Shown here: positions 32,554 to 44,519 of the stretch, piece after piece
How the letters are laid out: the number at the start of each line of letters is the position of its first letter
Position numbering within the stretch: the stretch's first letter is position 1
Assembly: GCF_000471905.2 (NCBI RefSeq)
Contig: NW_006499973.1
Coordinates: 3,011,702-3,075,701 of the forward strand
Reading direction: 5' to 3'
DNA length: 64,000 nt
DNA from: Amborella trichopoda
Lineage: Eukaryota; Streptophyta; Magnoliopsida; Amborellales; Amborellaceae
Program-made: the position numbers and the translations under genes
The notes under the pieces: model-generated
Database searches by the model: none
Told to the model about the DNA's origin: nothing
What the model saw: only the letters and a program-made list of their open reading frames with translations

Positions 32554-34324
32554 GGGGATAAAACCCCATTTCCACTACTTTTCATCGAAGGTAAAAAAAA
32601 AAACTTAAGGTAAAACCTTTTAATGGTGAGGAGAAAATCTCCGGTGAGAGCTTCAGCAGCCAACCACGGTTTCCGGTAACGGTTTACAGGGAAGGTTTCG
32701 GCAAGCCTAACAGAAGTTTGTCGGAGATTAGTGAAGTTGCAGGAAGGAAGCGAGAAAAAGGAATTCTCTGAGGAGTTTTTCAAGATGATAAAGGAGTTCC
32801 GGCTATGGTTTTCAAGGGTAGAAGAGGTAGGAACTGGATTAGTGAGGTGAGAAATTGAAGAGTCATTGAAACAGACCGTCGCTGAAGCTAGACTGTTGCT
32901 AGGAAGTCAAACAGTTGGAGGAAGGCGAACGGTTTTCCGTAGGCACGTGTGAGATGTGTGTCAGGCGTCGGTTGTCTGCACGTTGCGACAGTCATCAAGC
33001 AGTGTAGTCTACGCTATTTGAACGTATTTTTCAGCACCTTGATCCCTGATTAAGAAGAAGTAGGAATCAGGTCATTCAAGCCTACAAAACAGTCAAATTC
33101 CCAGCAGTCTCAGAATGGACCCAAAATTGGTCAAAATCTTCATCAGCACTTCAAAAGACCATCTACCACGTTTCATTGATATCAGATATGTCTAAGGCAG
33201 TGAACAAAAAGAAATAATTTCAGTGAAATCAGTCTCTAGCACCTTAAAATAGACCCTGTAACTAGATGTGTACTTTTGGTTCATCAAACAGCTATGGGAC
33301 CACTGCCATTAGATCCGGCATGGTAGAACACCCTTATGGGTTAAATTTCAGCTTAATCGGGCACTCTAAGACAAAGTTATAGGTAAAATACCAAAAAGAG
33401 GTATGTCGCACACTATTCCCGTGTAACCACCCTGCATCAAAACACCATTAAAGGTGGTTGTTTTTACAGTCATGGGTTGTTACTTTCGGGGCCTATATCT
33501 CACTCGTTCCAAGTCAGATCACTCCTAAATTTGGTGAGCATGTTCGTCTCATCAAAACGAACAATTCGACATACAGTACGCCCGTGACGACACCTAAGCA
33601 GAGAGAAAAACTAAATCAAACTTGCTGATCTGTGAAGAAAGTTACAGAAATTTCAACAGTAGCACACCTCGTTCGAGCAGCTAGATCACTACCCTAGCAT
33701 ACCCGATCGTCACGAAACCAATTGTATTATGTGTGTGAGGTCCGAGGTTATCTCCGATCCGAAACTCGCATATGTGAACGATTGGATTCACACACAAAGG
33801 CATCAAAGTTTCTGTAAATTTCGGCAACCATATTTCAAGATTCTGGCCAAAACCTCAAGACGACAAAATCTTCATCTGGACGTGAAATCAAGTAACGTTC
33901 GTTGCAACGTGATCCTGACGGCATGCTTTGTGTGATTCAATGAAGAAGGCACGAAGAAACGTCAAGGAACAAGCACACAATCGATCTGAAGTTTTCAAGA
34001 TTCATCCAAAATTCAAGTCTCATGATCATGGCTCAAAACGTGATACATGGCTCGAAGTTGGTATCAAAATGATAGTCATGCCTAGCCCTATAAGAAAACA
34101 ATAATCTTTCGATCAAACAGGCATCAGAACACCGCCGGGTCAGCCATGGAAGATCACGCAATTTTCGGGCACCAGTAGGGACTGTTCTGAAATATCACAC
34201 ATTATTAGGTAGGGGCAAAACAGTCCTTCTGCACTCATTTTTAGAATTTCTTTAAATTCAATTCAATTGTAATTATTCAATCTTAGGTAGTTTTCAGGCG
34301 TACACCCACATTTTAGCCCAATTT

Positions 34325-34331
34325 TATATAA
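34325..34331 (+). promoter_or_regulatory. TATA box of the G 5' LTR
   Basis: TTTATATAAACAGGC, matched by TATATATAAGC in the 3' LTR and by the F and C LTRs. AATAAAA about 55 bases downstream could serve as the poly(A) signal in the R region. Confidence 0.7.
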
Positions 34332-34796
34332 ACAGGCAATGCCTCATTGTACAATGACGGATTCATTATTCTTGGATCAATCAATAAAATTCTGATTTCT
34401 TGCTTGAGCCTGTGAGTACGTCTTAAAGAGAGAGAGAAGAGAGAGAAGAAAAGGGTCGGTACCCTTCGAGCAGGTAACTTTCTCTCTCCTCCCCTCTTTC
34501 TCTTTTCTTCCTTCTTTCACTCTCATCCCCTCTTTCTCTCTCCTCCCCTCTTTCTCTCTTCTTCTCATCTCTATCTCTTTCTATCTCCTCCCCTCTTCTC
34601 ATCTCTATATATTTCTCTCTCTTCTTCCATCTCTATCTCTTTCTCTTTCTTCTTCTCATCTCTATTTCTCTCTTCTCATTTCTATCTCTTTCTCTCTTTT
34701 ATTTCCGTCTATATCTCTTTCTCTGTCGTATTTTCGTCTCTATCTCTTTCTCTCCCCTCTTACTTTGGTCGTTATCTCCCTCTCCTCTTCCTCTAA

Positions 34797-35255
34797 TGCA
34801 ATCGATAAAGCCTAGCGCCGATTGGATTTACCCTTCTCCTTTCATTCCCAATGCCGTGTGGGGTTTTCTCTTTCCTCTCCTTTAATTCCCAGCATTGGGT
34901 GGGGTTTCTCTCTCCTTTCCTTTAATTCCCAGTGTCGAGTGGGGTTTTCTCTCTCCTCTCTTCCATCATAGCCGGTTCACCAGCATTGGTTGGATTTCTC
35001 ATTCTTCTCTATTGCAGTTGGCGAAGCCTAGCACCGACTTGACTGTCTCCCATGCTTCTCTCCCATCACAATCGATGCAAGCCTAGTGCCACGTGGTTCT
35101 CTCTCTCTCTTCTCTTTTGACACAGTCGACGAAGCCTAGTGCCGACTGCTTTTTTCACTCTCTTCTCTTTTGACACAGTCGGCGAAGCCTAGTGTCAACT
35201 GCCTCTTCTCTCTCTTCTTCTAACACAGTCGGCAAGGCTTAGAGCCGACTACATC
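34797..35255. repeat. Array of palindromic modules in the G 5' LTR
   Basis: Six modules of the form CAGTCGGC, then GAAGCCTAGT, then GCCGACTG are spaced about 50-100 bases apart in pyrimidine-rich DNA. The left and right arms are reverse complements. The best example is near 35124. The same six modules occur in the same order in the 3' LTR (50265-50720). Confidence 0.75.
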
Positions 35256-36012
35256 TCCCTTTCTTCTCTCTCTTTTATCCTCTAGTCTTTTCTCTTCTTT
35301 TCTTCTCCCTCCTTCTGTCAGTTCCCTTCTTCTCTTACTTCATTCTTTCCCCATAACCATCACTCTGCTATTTTTTCATTCGACTAAGAGGGATGGAAGT
35401 TACTTGGACCTCTTTATTGTGTCAGGATTACTTGGCCCTCTTTATTGCCACGACAGACTGACCATCGTGCCTAGCTAGTCGTTACTAGTAACGATGTCTA
35501 ATAGTGATACTGTGAGCCGGTCTTCGTTACCGAGACCATTTTGCTACCACGTGAGGCCAATCATTCGCTCAGTCACTGCTCCGATCATTTCACTCAGTTG
35601 AACTCTTCTCTCCCCCGTATTTCTTCTCTTCTTCTTTTTTAATACGCATGCTTGTGTACGTTCATCAAAGAGGAAAAGGGTGAGCTCCTAGCCACCTGTC
35701 TTATAACCTTTGCCATATATGTGTGTGATTGGAGAAAATAGAAGAATACAAGCCAATGGAGGCAATTTTGAACCAATTTTATTACTGGGGGCTTTCTTCA
35801 TGATTTAAGAGGGCGCCCACACGAGCCAACCCGAGTAAGTCCCGAACCCACCTTAAATTCGTCTCTCACCGGTTGGTAAAACCTGCCCTTATTCTCAAAC
35901 GAGGTTATCAAGAAAGCGATCTCAAAAACGTCCATGGTCTTCCCTAGAAACCCGAGACGCTTGCCGCCCGATCATCAAGATCCGGGGGGCGAGATCGAGG
36001 CACCTAACCAGC

Positions 36013-36030
36013 TTGGTGACTCCACTGGTC
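36013..36030 (+). other. Primer-binding site of element G
   Basis: TTGGTGACTCCACTGGTC, two bases past the LTR end. It belongs to the same family as in C and F; the two differences from the shared form are probably decay. Confidence 0.75.
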
Positions 36031-36239
36031 GGATCGTTCTTGTTTAGTTAGTTTCTTCTTTTATTATCTGCTTGCATTATCTTTCCACATTTTATTATGG
36101 CTTGCGAGTTCTGTAACCTACTTATTCGGCTCGGGGATTGTCTTGTCCCCGTATTCAAGAGTGTCCCTGAGGAACAAGTTCCTTCCACTTCATTCCCAAC
36201 CACCCTCTTGAGCAAAGACCTTGTTTAACTCCCAAGTCC

Positions 36240-39180
36240 TAACCTGAACTGGTGTGAGGTGGGACTTAAAGGTCCCTCACTCCCCATGTTCTCACTCTGA
36301 TGGAAACACTACCAAGGTGCCCTGCATTGGCAGCACTTTTGTTGCCCACCCAGCATGCACCCAGCCATAGGCAAGTCACTGGCCGGTCATGTTCCTGAGG
36401 TACGTAGAAAGGCTGCTCAGTTCCTTTCTGTAAAAAGTAAGTGATTTGCCACTGCTTTTGTGGGTCCCCATAAGGCTACCCCCTACATTTCTTCAACATT
36501 GGTCTCTATCCCTAAAGGCTCAACACATCAAGGCGGAAACCCCACGGTTTCCACCCCTCGCACATGCCACAAAGCTCGTGCGTCACCCACTCGAGCCACA
36601 CCTCGGGGCAACCCTTCAGGTACCTTGAGACCATGTCCAAGATCGAACCTTCCAAGGCTAGGTCCTGCGCACGCTACTCATATGCATCTCACTGCTCGAG
36701 GAATGCCGTTATTAGGCTAACCCGAGTATACAGGAGACGACCTCCTCGTCTTCCTACTCTGCACACACAAGCGCACCCTATAAGGGGCAGGCTTATATCT
36801 ATTCTCTTACAAACACTTGCTCGTCATTCTCTGTCTCCTAAGGCTAGATCACTTGCACGCACTTGGGTGGATCCCCAGATCCCCCGTAATCCTTCTTCAA
36901 GGGATGAACACGTGTCACCATCTCAGATGTCCCCTCGCCCTCGACTCAGGCCTCCTTATGAGTCAATCCTACTCCTATCTGCTCCTTCTTCATCAAGCAA
37001 GCACCTTCAGCCTTGGTACTTGAAGATTTTTCCTAAGAGTACCATCTTGAATCAACCCCGTCACTTTGGTCGTGTCTCTGGAGCCCACAAGAGAGCTCAT
37101 GGCATGGACCAAGTGGAAGATCAAGTCCTTCATCCTCCCCCACCCAAGATGACTCCAGTTCCTGGCCTCATCTATTAGCGCATCTGATAGAGACAGCTCT
37201 CTCCTGTGCAAGAAGAACTGATCAGCCACGATCTTATTCGTAGTTTTGGCGCGAGGTCCATCAAAACCACAGGGCTAAATGTGATAGAGGTCTGAAAATT
37301 TTGATTAGGGAGGTGGCCAAAGCAGTCAAAACAACCAATTCTGACGACCGTCCTTACTTGAATTCCTTCTACCACCTTCAGACGATGAATCCTGAAGAAG
37401 AACTCCATGAGCCCTGCGCTGTAGTTACTGTCGCAGAAGAAGACCCAGCCACTCAGTAGCCACGGTCCCCAGACCATCGAGAACCGGTCCAAATGCGATC
37501 AGCATGCAAGAGTCAAGTGGTGTCAAGGCATGCTGGCCCCCTACTGACTGACCTACCACATATGACCCGTCAAGCTCGCAAGCCCTCAGTTACAGCCAAC
37601 GCTGACCACCCTAGAAAAATGGTCAGCGTAATGGTTTTAAGTGAGCCTGGTGATACACAAGGAGAGCGCATGAACACGTTTGAGGATATGGTGCGTGCGA
37701 TGATGGAAAATATCGATCGTATCGATGCCGCAAGACAGTCGGCTAACCATGAGGTCAATTCCCATCACTTTGATGGTGCACCTCCACGGCAGCCCCCTCC
37801 TTCTACCTAACAGGACAATTCTATCCCTCATCCTGTCTCTCAGTTGGATATTGACGTTATGGTCACTCATAGCCTAAAGAACAGATAATTCCTGGGGATA
37901 CAAGTTATGGCCCCGTATCAAAGGCCATACCCCTCGTATATTGATTAGGTCCCGTTTCCCACAGATTATAAGAAATGGAAGTTTCCTTATTCAATGGAAC
38001 CACCTCCCAAAACCAGCATATCGCCACTTCCACGCAGCATGTAGGGAAACATCGGCTGATGGGAGACTTCTTCTCCGACAGTTCGTTGAGACCTTCAATG
38101 GCCCAACAATCCAATGGTATGTCCGACTTCCTCCAAACTCGGTGCATACATGGGAGGAGATGGAGAAACTGTTCTATCAACGGTTCTATGAGGTCGAGAG
38201 AGAGGTTCAAACCATCAAACTTGTCACCTTGACTCAAGACCCTGATGAGCTCGTGGAATATGCAACCTGAAATCGCTCTACATGTCAAGGCCTTTAATCC
38301 GTCCTCCATGTCAGAGTTGATCTCTAAATCAGTTTGCAGATAAAGTTTATCATGCCACCATGGTGGGACACGATAACCCTCTATAAGTTCAGCAAACAAT
38401 CGAGGCAATGGTAACTCTTGGAATAACACACAGGGCAGTCAACAGAAAGGGGCAATCAGTGCAGTCGTCATGGTCACTTATTCAAAGAAGGTTCCCTCCT
38501 AAACTTTGGACCTCTCTAAAGGGGTAAGCATAGCAAAGGTAACACCCCAGGCTGGCAAGCAATAACAATCATACAATAGGGTACCCCCACCAGCCAACCT
38601 TGATCGGGGTGATTATTTCACTAGGCTTAGGAATAAGGTCGACCTTTTCGAGAAGGAATGGGTCCCTACACTGTTTCGATTATTATTGGAACAAAATATG
38701 ATCGAGCTTTCAGAAACCAAGTTCCCCAAGCAACCTGGCCTTGACACTTAGGCGAATTATTGTGCCTACCATCGGAGGATCAATCATCCCACAGATGACT
38801 GCTACATGCTGAAGGATATTATCGAGGCCCTAATTCAAAAGGGTCAGATAAAGCTTGCAGACATAAAGAAGGCCTTTAGGGCAGCCGGGGCCCCCCATGC
38901 CGTAACGATTCAAAAGGAAGATGAAATGCTTGGTATCCTCTACACCTTCTTCATTATAATGCTTCAAGAAGGCATAATCACACCGAAGCAGGCAAGGCAA
39001 CCCCGTCGCCTTGCTAAGGGGACTGAAGATCATTGGTGCCCGTACCATCAGATAAGAGGTCATTACCTGTCAAAATGCACAACTTTCCTTGATATATTCG
39101 CAAAGAAGATACGGGAATGTCAAGAATTTCACGACCTCCCCGTAAGTGATCCCCAAATCACTTTTCCATCGGGGTAAGAA
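36240..39180 (+). pseudogene. Element G gag
   Basis: The start is set by homology to F (GVRWDLKVPHSP against GVRRELKVPQSP). Further on are SQVVSRHAGPLLTDLPH (37500), MNTFEDMVRAMMENIDRID (37670), the capsid block HTWEEMEKLFYQRFYEVERE (38150), then two zinc knuckles of form C-x2-H-x4-H-x4-C: CAYHRRINHPTDDC (38761) and CPYHQIRGHYLSKC (39039). A 123-codon frame (38806-39177) joins the knuckles. Many TAG and TGA stops and frameshifts break the rest, several of them fitting C to T decay. Confidence 0.8.
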
Positions 39181-40136
39181 GGTCTCACAAAGCAGGACCT
39201 TCCTATCAATGACTCAGACTCTGTGGAACCCTCGACTTCCCAGTCATGGATAGTCTACCATGGCCGAAGCAAACTCAAGTCCTTAAGGTGAGAAGCGGTT
39301 CGCCAAGCTAGAGCTGTTCGTAAACCCAACAAGACGAATCAAACATCACCTCACAAAACCAGAAAGAGACGGGCACCAAGGGCTACTCGCCTAAGAAACA
39401 AGACTGCTTAACCCATAGTCGAGCAGGAATTTCTCAGGCCCCTTCCTCCACTGCCAACTTTGCTGGACTTGATCCCCAGCGCGATCCTTCTTCCTTCTTC
39501 ATCCTGTCAAGAAGACGTTCCCATGCCATCTCCCACTCAGCAAACGTCCATTGAGGATGACGACATTAAAAGTACTCCAATGGTCTAAGAAATGAAAAGA
39601 CCTAAAAGACCCCTTGCATCTATCCAACCCTGGTGATGATGTAAAAAGCTACCCAGAGCAGTCTGATGAGGGGTACGACCTTAAAGTCCCCCACCTTCTA
39701 ACCCTACTCCTCCTTCTTCTCCGCCTCCTTCTCCTCCTCCTTCTCATGCTTCTCATTCTTCCTCGTCTATGGCTCTTGCAGGTACAACCTTGATATGTCC
39801 GGACTTTGAGGCTCTTGATAGAGAGCTTGAGGGATCGAACATAAGTAAGACGTAACAAAAGCGATTGAGAAAGACCCTGGCGCAGGCAGTAGGATTCTTA
39901 ACAGTTGCTGATGCCCTGGCAGCTAAAGCCAAGGCAGAGCCACCTTCTTCAAAGAAGCGCAAGAAGTTGAAGCCAAATAACTCCAGTGGCCACCTAAGCC
40001 TGACTTTGAACAAAGATTGAGAGAGTCAAGGGGGCAAAGCTTCTATTCTCAAGAAGCTTGCCACATGATATAAGTCTCTGAAGTACCAACCAGCACGGGC
40101 CAAACACTGCAGATAGCTGCTCAAAGACCATGTGAT
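39181..40136 (+). pseudogene. Element G gag tail and protease-less linker
   Basis: The gag tail has VEQEFLRPLPPLPTLLDLIP, a Pro/Ser-rich stretch over a CTCCTT microsatellite (39700-39770), FEALDRELEGSN, LAQAVGFLTVADALAAKAKA and CHMI.VSE. The tail then passes into the RT lead-in. No protease signature lies here or in the next 300 bases. F at the same place has a long insert with the protease. Confidence 0.75.
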
Positions 40137-41650
40137 TTGCATTGGCACACTTCTGGTGCTACAATCGCTGAACCTCAATTTCCCTCTAACTTTCAAGGTA
40201 AATTTCTTCAACCTCACGTGTTTTCCACATTTGAGGTTGACCTTTCCGTCGCTCGGTTCGAGAAAAGCGCAGGAACAATGAACTCCCCTGGAGCCCTATT
40301 GGAGGTAGAAATGTTAGGGTCATGGGTCTCCGCACATGAAGTTGATGAAAAGGCCTCTGAGAAGAACGAGGAAGAGTTGCAAGAAGCCCCGGAAGAATGG
40401 GAAGAAGGTGGTCAGGCCACAGCTGATGAACTCGAAGAAATAAATCTTGGAGATGAAATGGACTCTAGATCTACGTTCATTTCAACGAGTATGTCTCCAA
40501 AAGAGAAAGAGGAGTTGACTACCGTCTTGAGAAAAAACTGGGACGTCTTTGCTTGGCATTATCATGAGATGTTGAGTTTAGACCCTCAAGTCGATGTTCA
40601 CCATCTCGGCATTGATCCGAATGTCAAACTTGTCAAACATAAATCAAGAAGGTTCAGGCCTGATCTTGAGATGCGGATAAACATCAAGATAACTAAACTC
40701 AGACAAGTAGGTTTCATCCGTGAAGTCAAATACCCGAAATGGCTAGCAAATGTCGTTTCGATCAAGAAGAAGAATGGTCAAATCAGGGTGTGACTCGACT
40801 TTCATGATTTGAGTACCGCCTGTTTTAAGGATGATTTCCCTTTGCCATTCACGAGATGCTTATCGACTCTGCACCTCACTGTCAAATCTTTTCCTTCTTA
40901 ACTTCAAAAGGGGTCTTTTATTACACAGTGATACCTTTTGGATTAAAGAATGCTGGTGCCACATACCATAGAGCAATGACGACCATTTTCAAAGACATGA
41001 TGCACAAAGAGGTAGAGTGTTATGTGGATGACCTGAAGGTAAAATCCAAAGAGAAGGATGCTCACATGAGAGATCTTGAAAAGGTGTTCAAGCGTTTGCG
41101 TCTCCATTAGCTAAAATTGAACGCACTGAAATGCGCTTTTGGCGTGCATTCGGGAAAATTCTTAGGGTTCATTGTCAAACATCGAGGGCTTGAAGTTGAG
41201 CCACTTAAGATTAAGGCAATATAAGAAATACCGTCACCAACTACACTTCGAGAACTGCACTCCCTCTAAGTGCAACTGGCATACATTCGCAGGTTGATCT
41301 CGAACCTCTCAGATCGATGTAAACCCTTTACACACCTGCTAAAGAAATATACACCATTCATCTGGGATGAAGCATGTCAGGCAACCCTTGACGACATCAA
41401 ACATTATCTACTCAACCCTCCAGTACGCTCTACATCAGTATTGGGAAAACCCCTCATTCTATATGCGACTGCTTTAGACGAGTCACTCGGAGCATTGTTG
41501 GTAGAAAAAAATGAAGAGGGAAAAGAGACTACGTTATATTACCTCAGCCGCAGGATGCAGGGGGCAGAGAAGAATTATCCACCGATAGAAAAGATGTCTG
41601 ACCCTAATCTTCGTAGTGAAAAAACTCCGCCATTACTTGCTGGGTCATGA
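40137..41650 (+). pseudogene. Element G reverse transcriptase and RNase H
   Basis: A 218-codon frame gives the acidic lead-in (EAPEEWEEGG), DVFAWHYHEM, SRRFRPDLEM and IKKKNGQIRV, then a stop. Motif A is gone: the protein jumps from HCQIFSF to LTSKGVFYYTV, an in-frame loss of about 22 residues that includes the catalytic Asp of FMDGYYGYNQ. Motif C is intact (CYVDDLKVKSK). The RNase H region follows (IRRLISNLSDRCKPFTHLL, LYATALDESLGALL, LYYLSRRMQGAEKNY). Confidence 0.88.
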
Positions 41651-42560
41651 TGTTATATCAAAAGCCGATCAGGTAAAGATTATCATGACACGTCCATGTT
41701 TGTCGGGACACCTCGCTAAGTGGGCACTATTGCTGATGGAGTTTGACATCACATATCTCCCACAAAAGGCCATCAAGGGCCAAGCCTTGGCTGACTTTCT
41801 CACAGCACACCCCATACCGATGGAATCTCCAGTATCAACGACCTCCCTGATGAAGAAGTATTTTGTGCTGACCTTGTTTATGTGTGGGAGTTGTACTTTA
41901 ACGGAGACTTCCAATCAGATAGAGGAGGCACCGGAGTAGTATTTCTGACTCCGAGAGGAGAAATATTGCCACTTCTTGTCTCTCACGCTCAAGTCGATTC
42001 TCATAATGAGGCAGAGTATCAGGCCCTTATAATCTAGTTAGAGATAGCCTTTGACCTAGACTTGGAGCAGCTCAAGATCTATGACAACTCTTAGTTGGTT
42101 ATCCGGCAGCTCAAAGGGATCTAGGATGTGAGAAAAGACACTTTCAAACCCTATCATGATACCGTAAAATTTGCATATGGCCCAGTTCGAGGATGTATCC
42201 CTGACTCATATCCCCAGGAGGCTAAATTCGCAAGCTGATGCACTTACGAAACTCGGCACTACAATTCAGCTATCCTCATCAGCACCCACGCTTGTTTGGG
42301 TAGCAGAATGGAGACACAACGAACTAAGAACCAAGGTCGATACAGATGATGAGAGAAATATCTTCCTCGAGTGTCCTCCTTATTCATTTGGAGCACTACT
42401 ATCAGCTAAAGAAGTAATCAAGACTGAACAAGAAGCAACACAGTCAAGGAGCTAAGGGTCGAAATCAAGAACCAAAATTCTTTGACCCAATATGCGCAGA
42501 AATTGAGCATGTAGAAGATTGGAGAGAGCCCATCACTAGTTTCCTAAAACATGGCAGGCT
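41651..42560 (+). pseudogene. Element G RNase H tail, aRNH and linker
   Basis: HLAKWALLLMEFDITYLPQK and QALADFLTAHPIP end the RNase H. A frameshift follows, then aRNH with ELYFNGDFQSDRGG, HNEAEYQAL, LKIYDNS, and HIPRRLNSQADALTKL. The first catalytic Asp of YFDGA is Asn, as in C. The linker holds ECPPYSFGALL. Confidence 0.82.
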
Positions 42561-43772
42561 TCTGGAAGATCGTGTCGAACACAATAGCATACGTCGAATG
42601 TCTATTAAGTATAGCCTCCTTGAAGTAGATGCTCTCTTCATATGGTCGTTTGACGGCATTCTTCTTAGATGCATCAATATCTGGGAGGCAGATAAGGTGT
42701 TAAAAGATGTCCACTCAAGCATTTGTGGATTACATCAGTCCAATCCTAAGCTCTATGAACGAATACGCAGGTTGGGATACTATTGGCCTTCTATGATCGC
42801 TGATTCCTTAAACTATGCTAAAAAGTGCCAAGTGTGTCAAATACACTCCAGCCTGGTTCACCAGCCTCTAAAGCCTTTACACCCTACAGTTGCATCATGG
42901 CCCTTCTCACAATGGGGTATGGACATCATAGGGGCCATTGACCCTCCTTCCACAATGGGCCATATTTTTATCCTAACTGCAATAGATTATTTCTCTAAAT
43001 GGGCTGAAGCGGTCCCCCTTAAGCAGGTTCCTGGGATAGCGGTGACCTACTTCGTTAGACATCATATAATATACTACATCAGAATGCCCGCCCGGATTAT
43101 ATCTGACAACAGCCCTCAATTTAGGAGTCATCACATTGATCTCTTAGTTAACCAGTTCGGTTTCAACTGCAGGTACTCGACTATGTACCACCCTCGGGGG
43201 AATGGATTAGTTGAGGCTTTCAATAAGACTCTATCCAACGTCCTAAGAAAGTCAGTATCAAAAACCAGAAAGAACGGGCATGAGAAGCTTCTCAAAGCAC
43301 TATTGGCTTATCGTACTGCTACGTGAAATGCTACTTATTCCACTCCTTATTCTCTGGTCTATAGGGGTGAAGCAGTCTTACCTCTTGACGTACAAATCCC
43401 TTCACAGCGAGTCGCTACTCACTAAGGAAAAAACGAAGATGAGAGACTCAAGCTCCGGTATCAAGAATTGGATGCACTCGATCGAAAGAGGTTAGAGGCT
43501 CAGCAGAATCTCAAACTTAACCAAGGGATATTGAAGAGGGCTTTGATAAGTCTGTCAAAATCCATTCACTCATCCGTGGCGATATAGTCTTAGTTGTTAA
43601 GAGGCCGATTGTTATGCATGGACTGCATAAAAGGAAGTTTGAGCCTAAGGGGGAAGGTCACTTTATAGTAAAAAAGGTCTCACCAAATAGAGCCTACATA
43701 CTGGCACATCCTGATGGAAAGGAGGCGATGCCCCTTATCAACAGGAGATACCTAAAGAAGTATTTTCCATGA
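42561..43772 (+). pseudogene. Element G integrase
   Basis: A 242-codon frame (42598-43326) covers the HHCC finger (VHSSICGLHQ, then CQVC) and the whole catalytic core. The first Asp is in WGMDII, the second in IISDN, and the Glu in NGLVEAFNK. The second Asp and the Glu are separated by 35 residues, as in active integrases. A TGA stop ends the frame at 43326. The C-terminal part continues with stops and frame changes to 43770-43772. This is the best preserved integrase core in the window. Confidence 0.9.
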
Positions 43773-44519
43773 TGTGTATTCAAAAGAAAGGAACGCAACA
43801 CGAAAATAAGCAAGATAGTCCAAACAAAATTCTAACTCTTTTTATTACAAGTTACAAGAAGCCCATTACTAAGGAGGTTACAATTCTCTTGCATCTGAGG
43901 ATAAGAGGGCAGTTACAAACCAAAACATGTAATTTCGCTCTTGATCTAAGGATAAGAGGATGGTTACGGGCCAAAACAAGTGCCTTCCCCATGAGGAAGA
44001 AGGAAATCCATGAAAGAAAGGCCCTCCTTAGGAAGAAGAAGCGAAACTACTTGAAGAGTTAGCTTTAATTCATCTGACGAGTAAGAGGATGGTTACAGGC
44101 CAGAAGATAAAGCAAAGCCACTCCAAGAAGTTAGCCTCAGTCCATCTGATGTGTATGTCAAACATACAAGCCAGATACCTCATCTGATGTGTATATCGAA
44201 CATACGACGTAGGATTCATTTGACGTGTATATCAAACATACAAGGTGGGCTGCCCTGGCAAGGAACTGGCTTATGATGGAAAGCATACCCTGTTCACAGT
44301 GGATGCCCTTCCACAAAACAACATAGACCTCACTGTTGTCCTGGAGGATTTGGCTTTCGACAGGTACCACAAGCCATGCCTTATCATCATTCACCACTTT
44401 TGGCCGGTCCATGAGCATCGCCATGTGTAGCTCATAGCCAAGCGTCTCAAATCTCGCTCGTAACTTACTGCCATATGCGAGCATCGCTCTCCACATCATG
44501 ATAAGCCATGTGTGCTGAT
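43773..44519 (+). other. Element G 3' region, part homologous to C
   Basis: It matches C 5342-4500 over GGATAAGAGG..GTTAC repeats and the GATGGATTCCC-type block. The 97- and 127-codon frames here have no counterpart of the same reading in C, so I do not call them coding. Confidence 0.6.

Larger units (their letters stand above)
33015..36010 (+). repeat. Element G 5' LTR (family L1), 3.0 kb
   Basis: It starts TATTTGAACGTATTTTTCA and ends GGCACCTAACCA, followed by the primer-binding site. The order inside is a 1.3-kb upstream part, a TATA box at 34325, an AATAAAA word near 34384, a pyrimidine-rich run (34472-34790), six palindromic modules (34797-35255) and a long downstream part. Confidence 0.9.

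Noticed and set aside
36564..37178. A 204-codon plus-strand frame overlapping the gag of G
   Set aside because: The gag homology in this stretch alternates between frames; part of this frame matches F gag (FPKSTILNQP.HFG), so it is included in the gag pseudogene rather than called separately.
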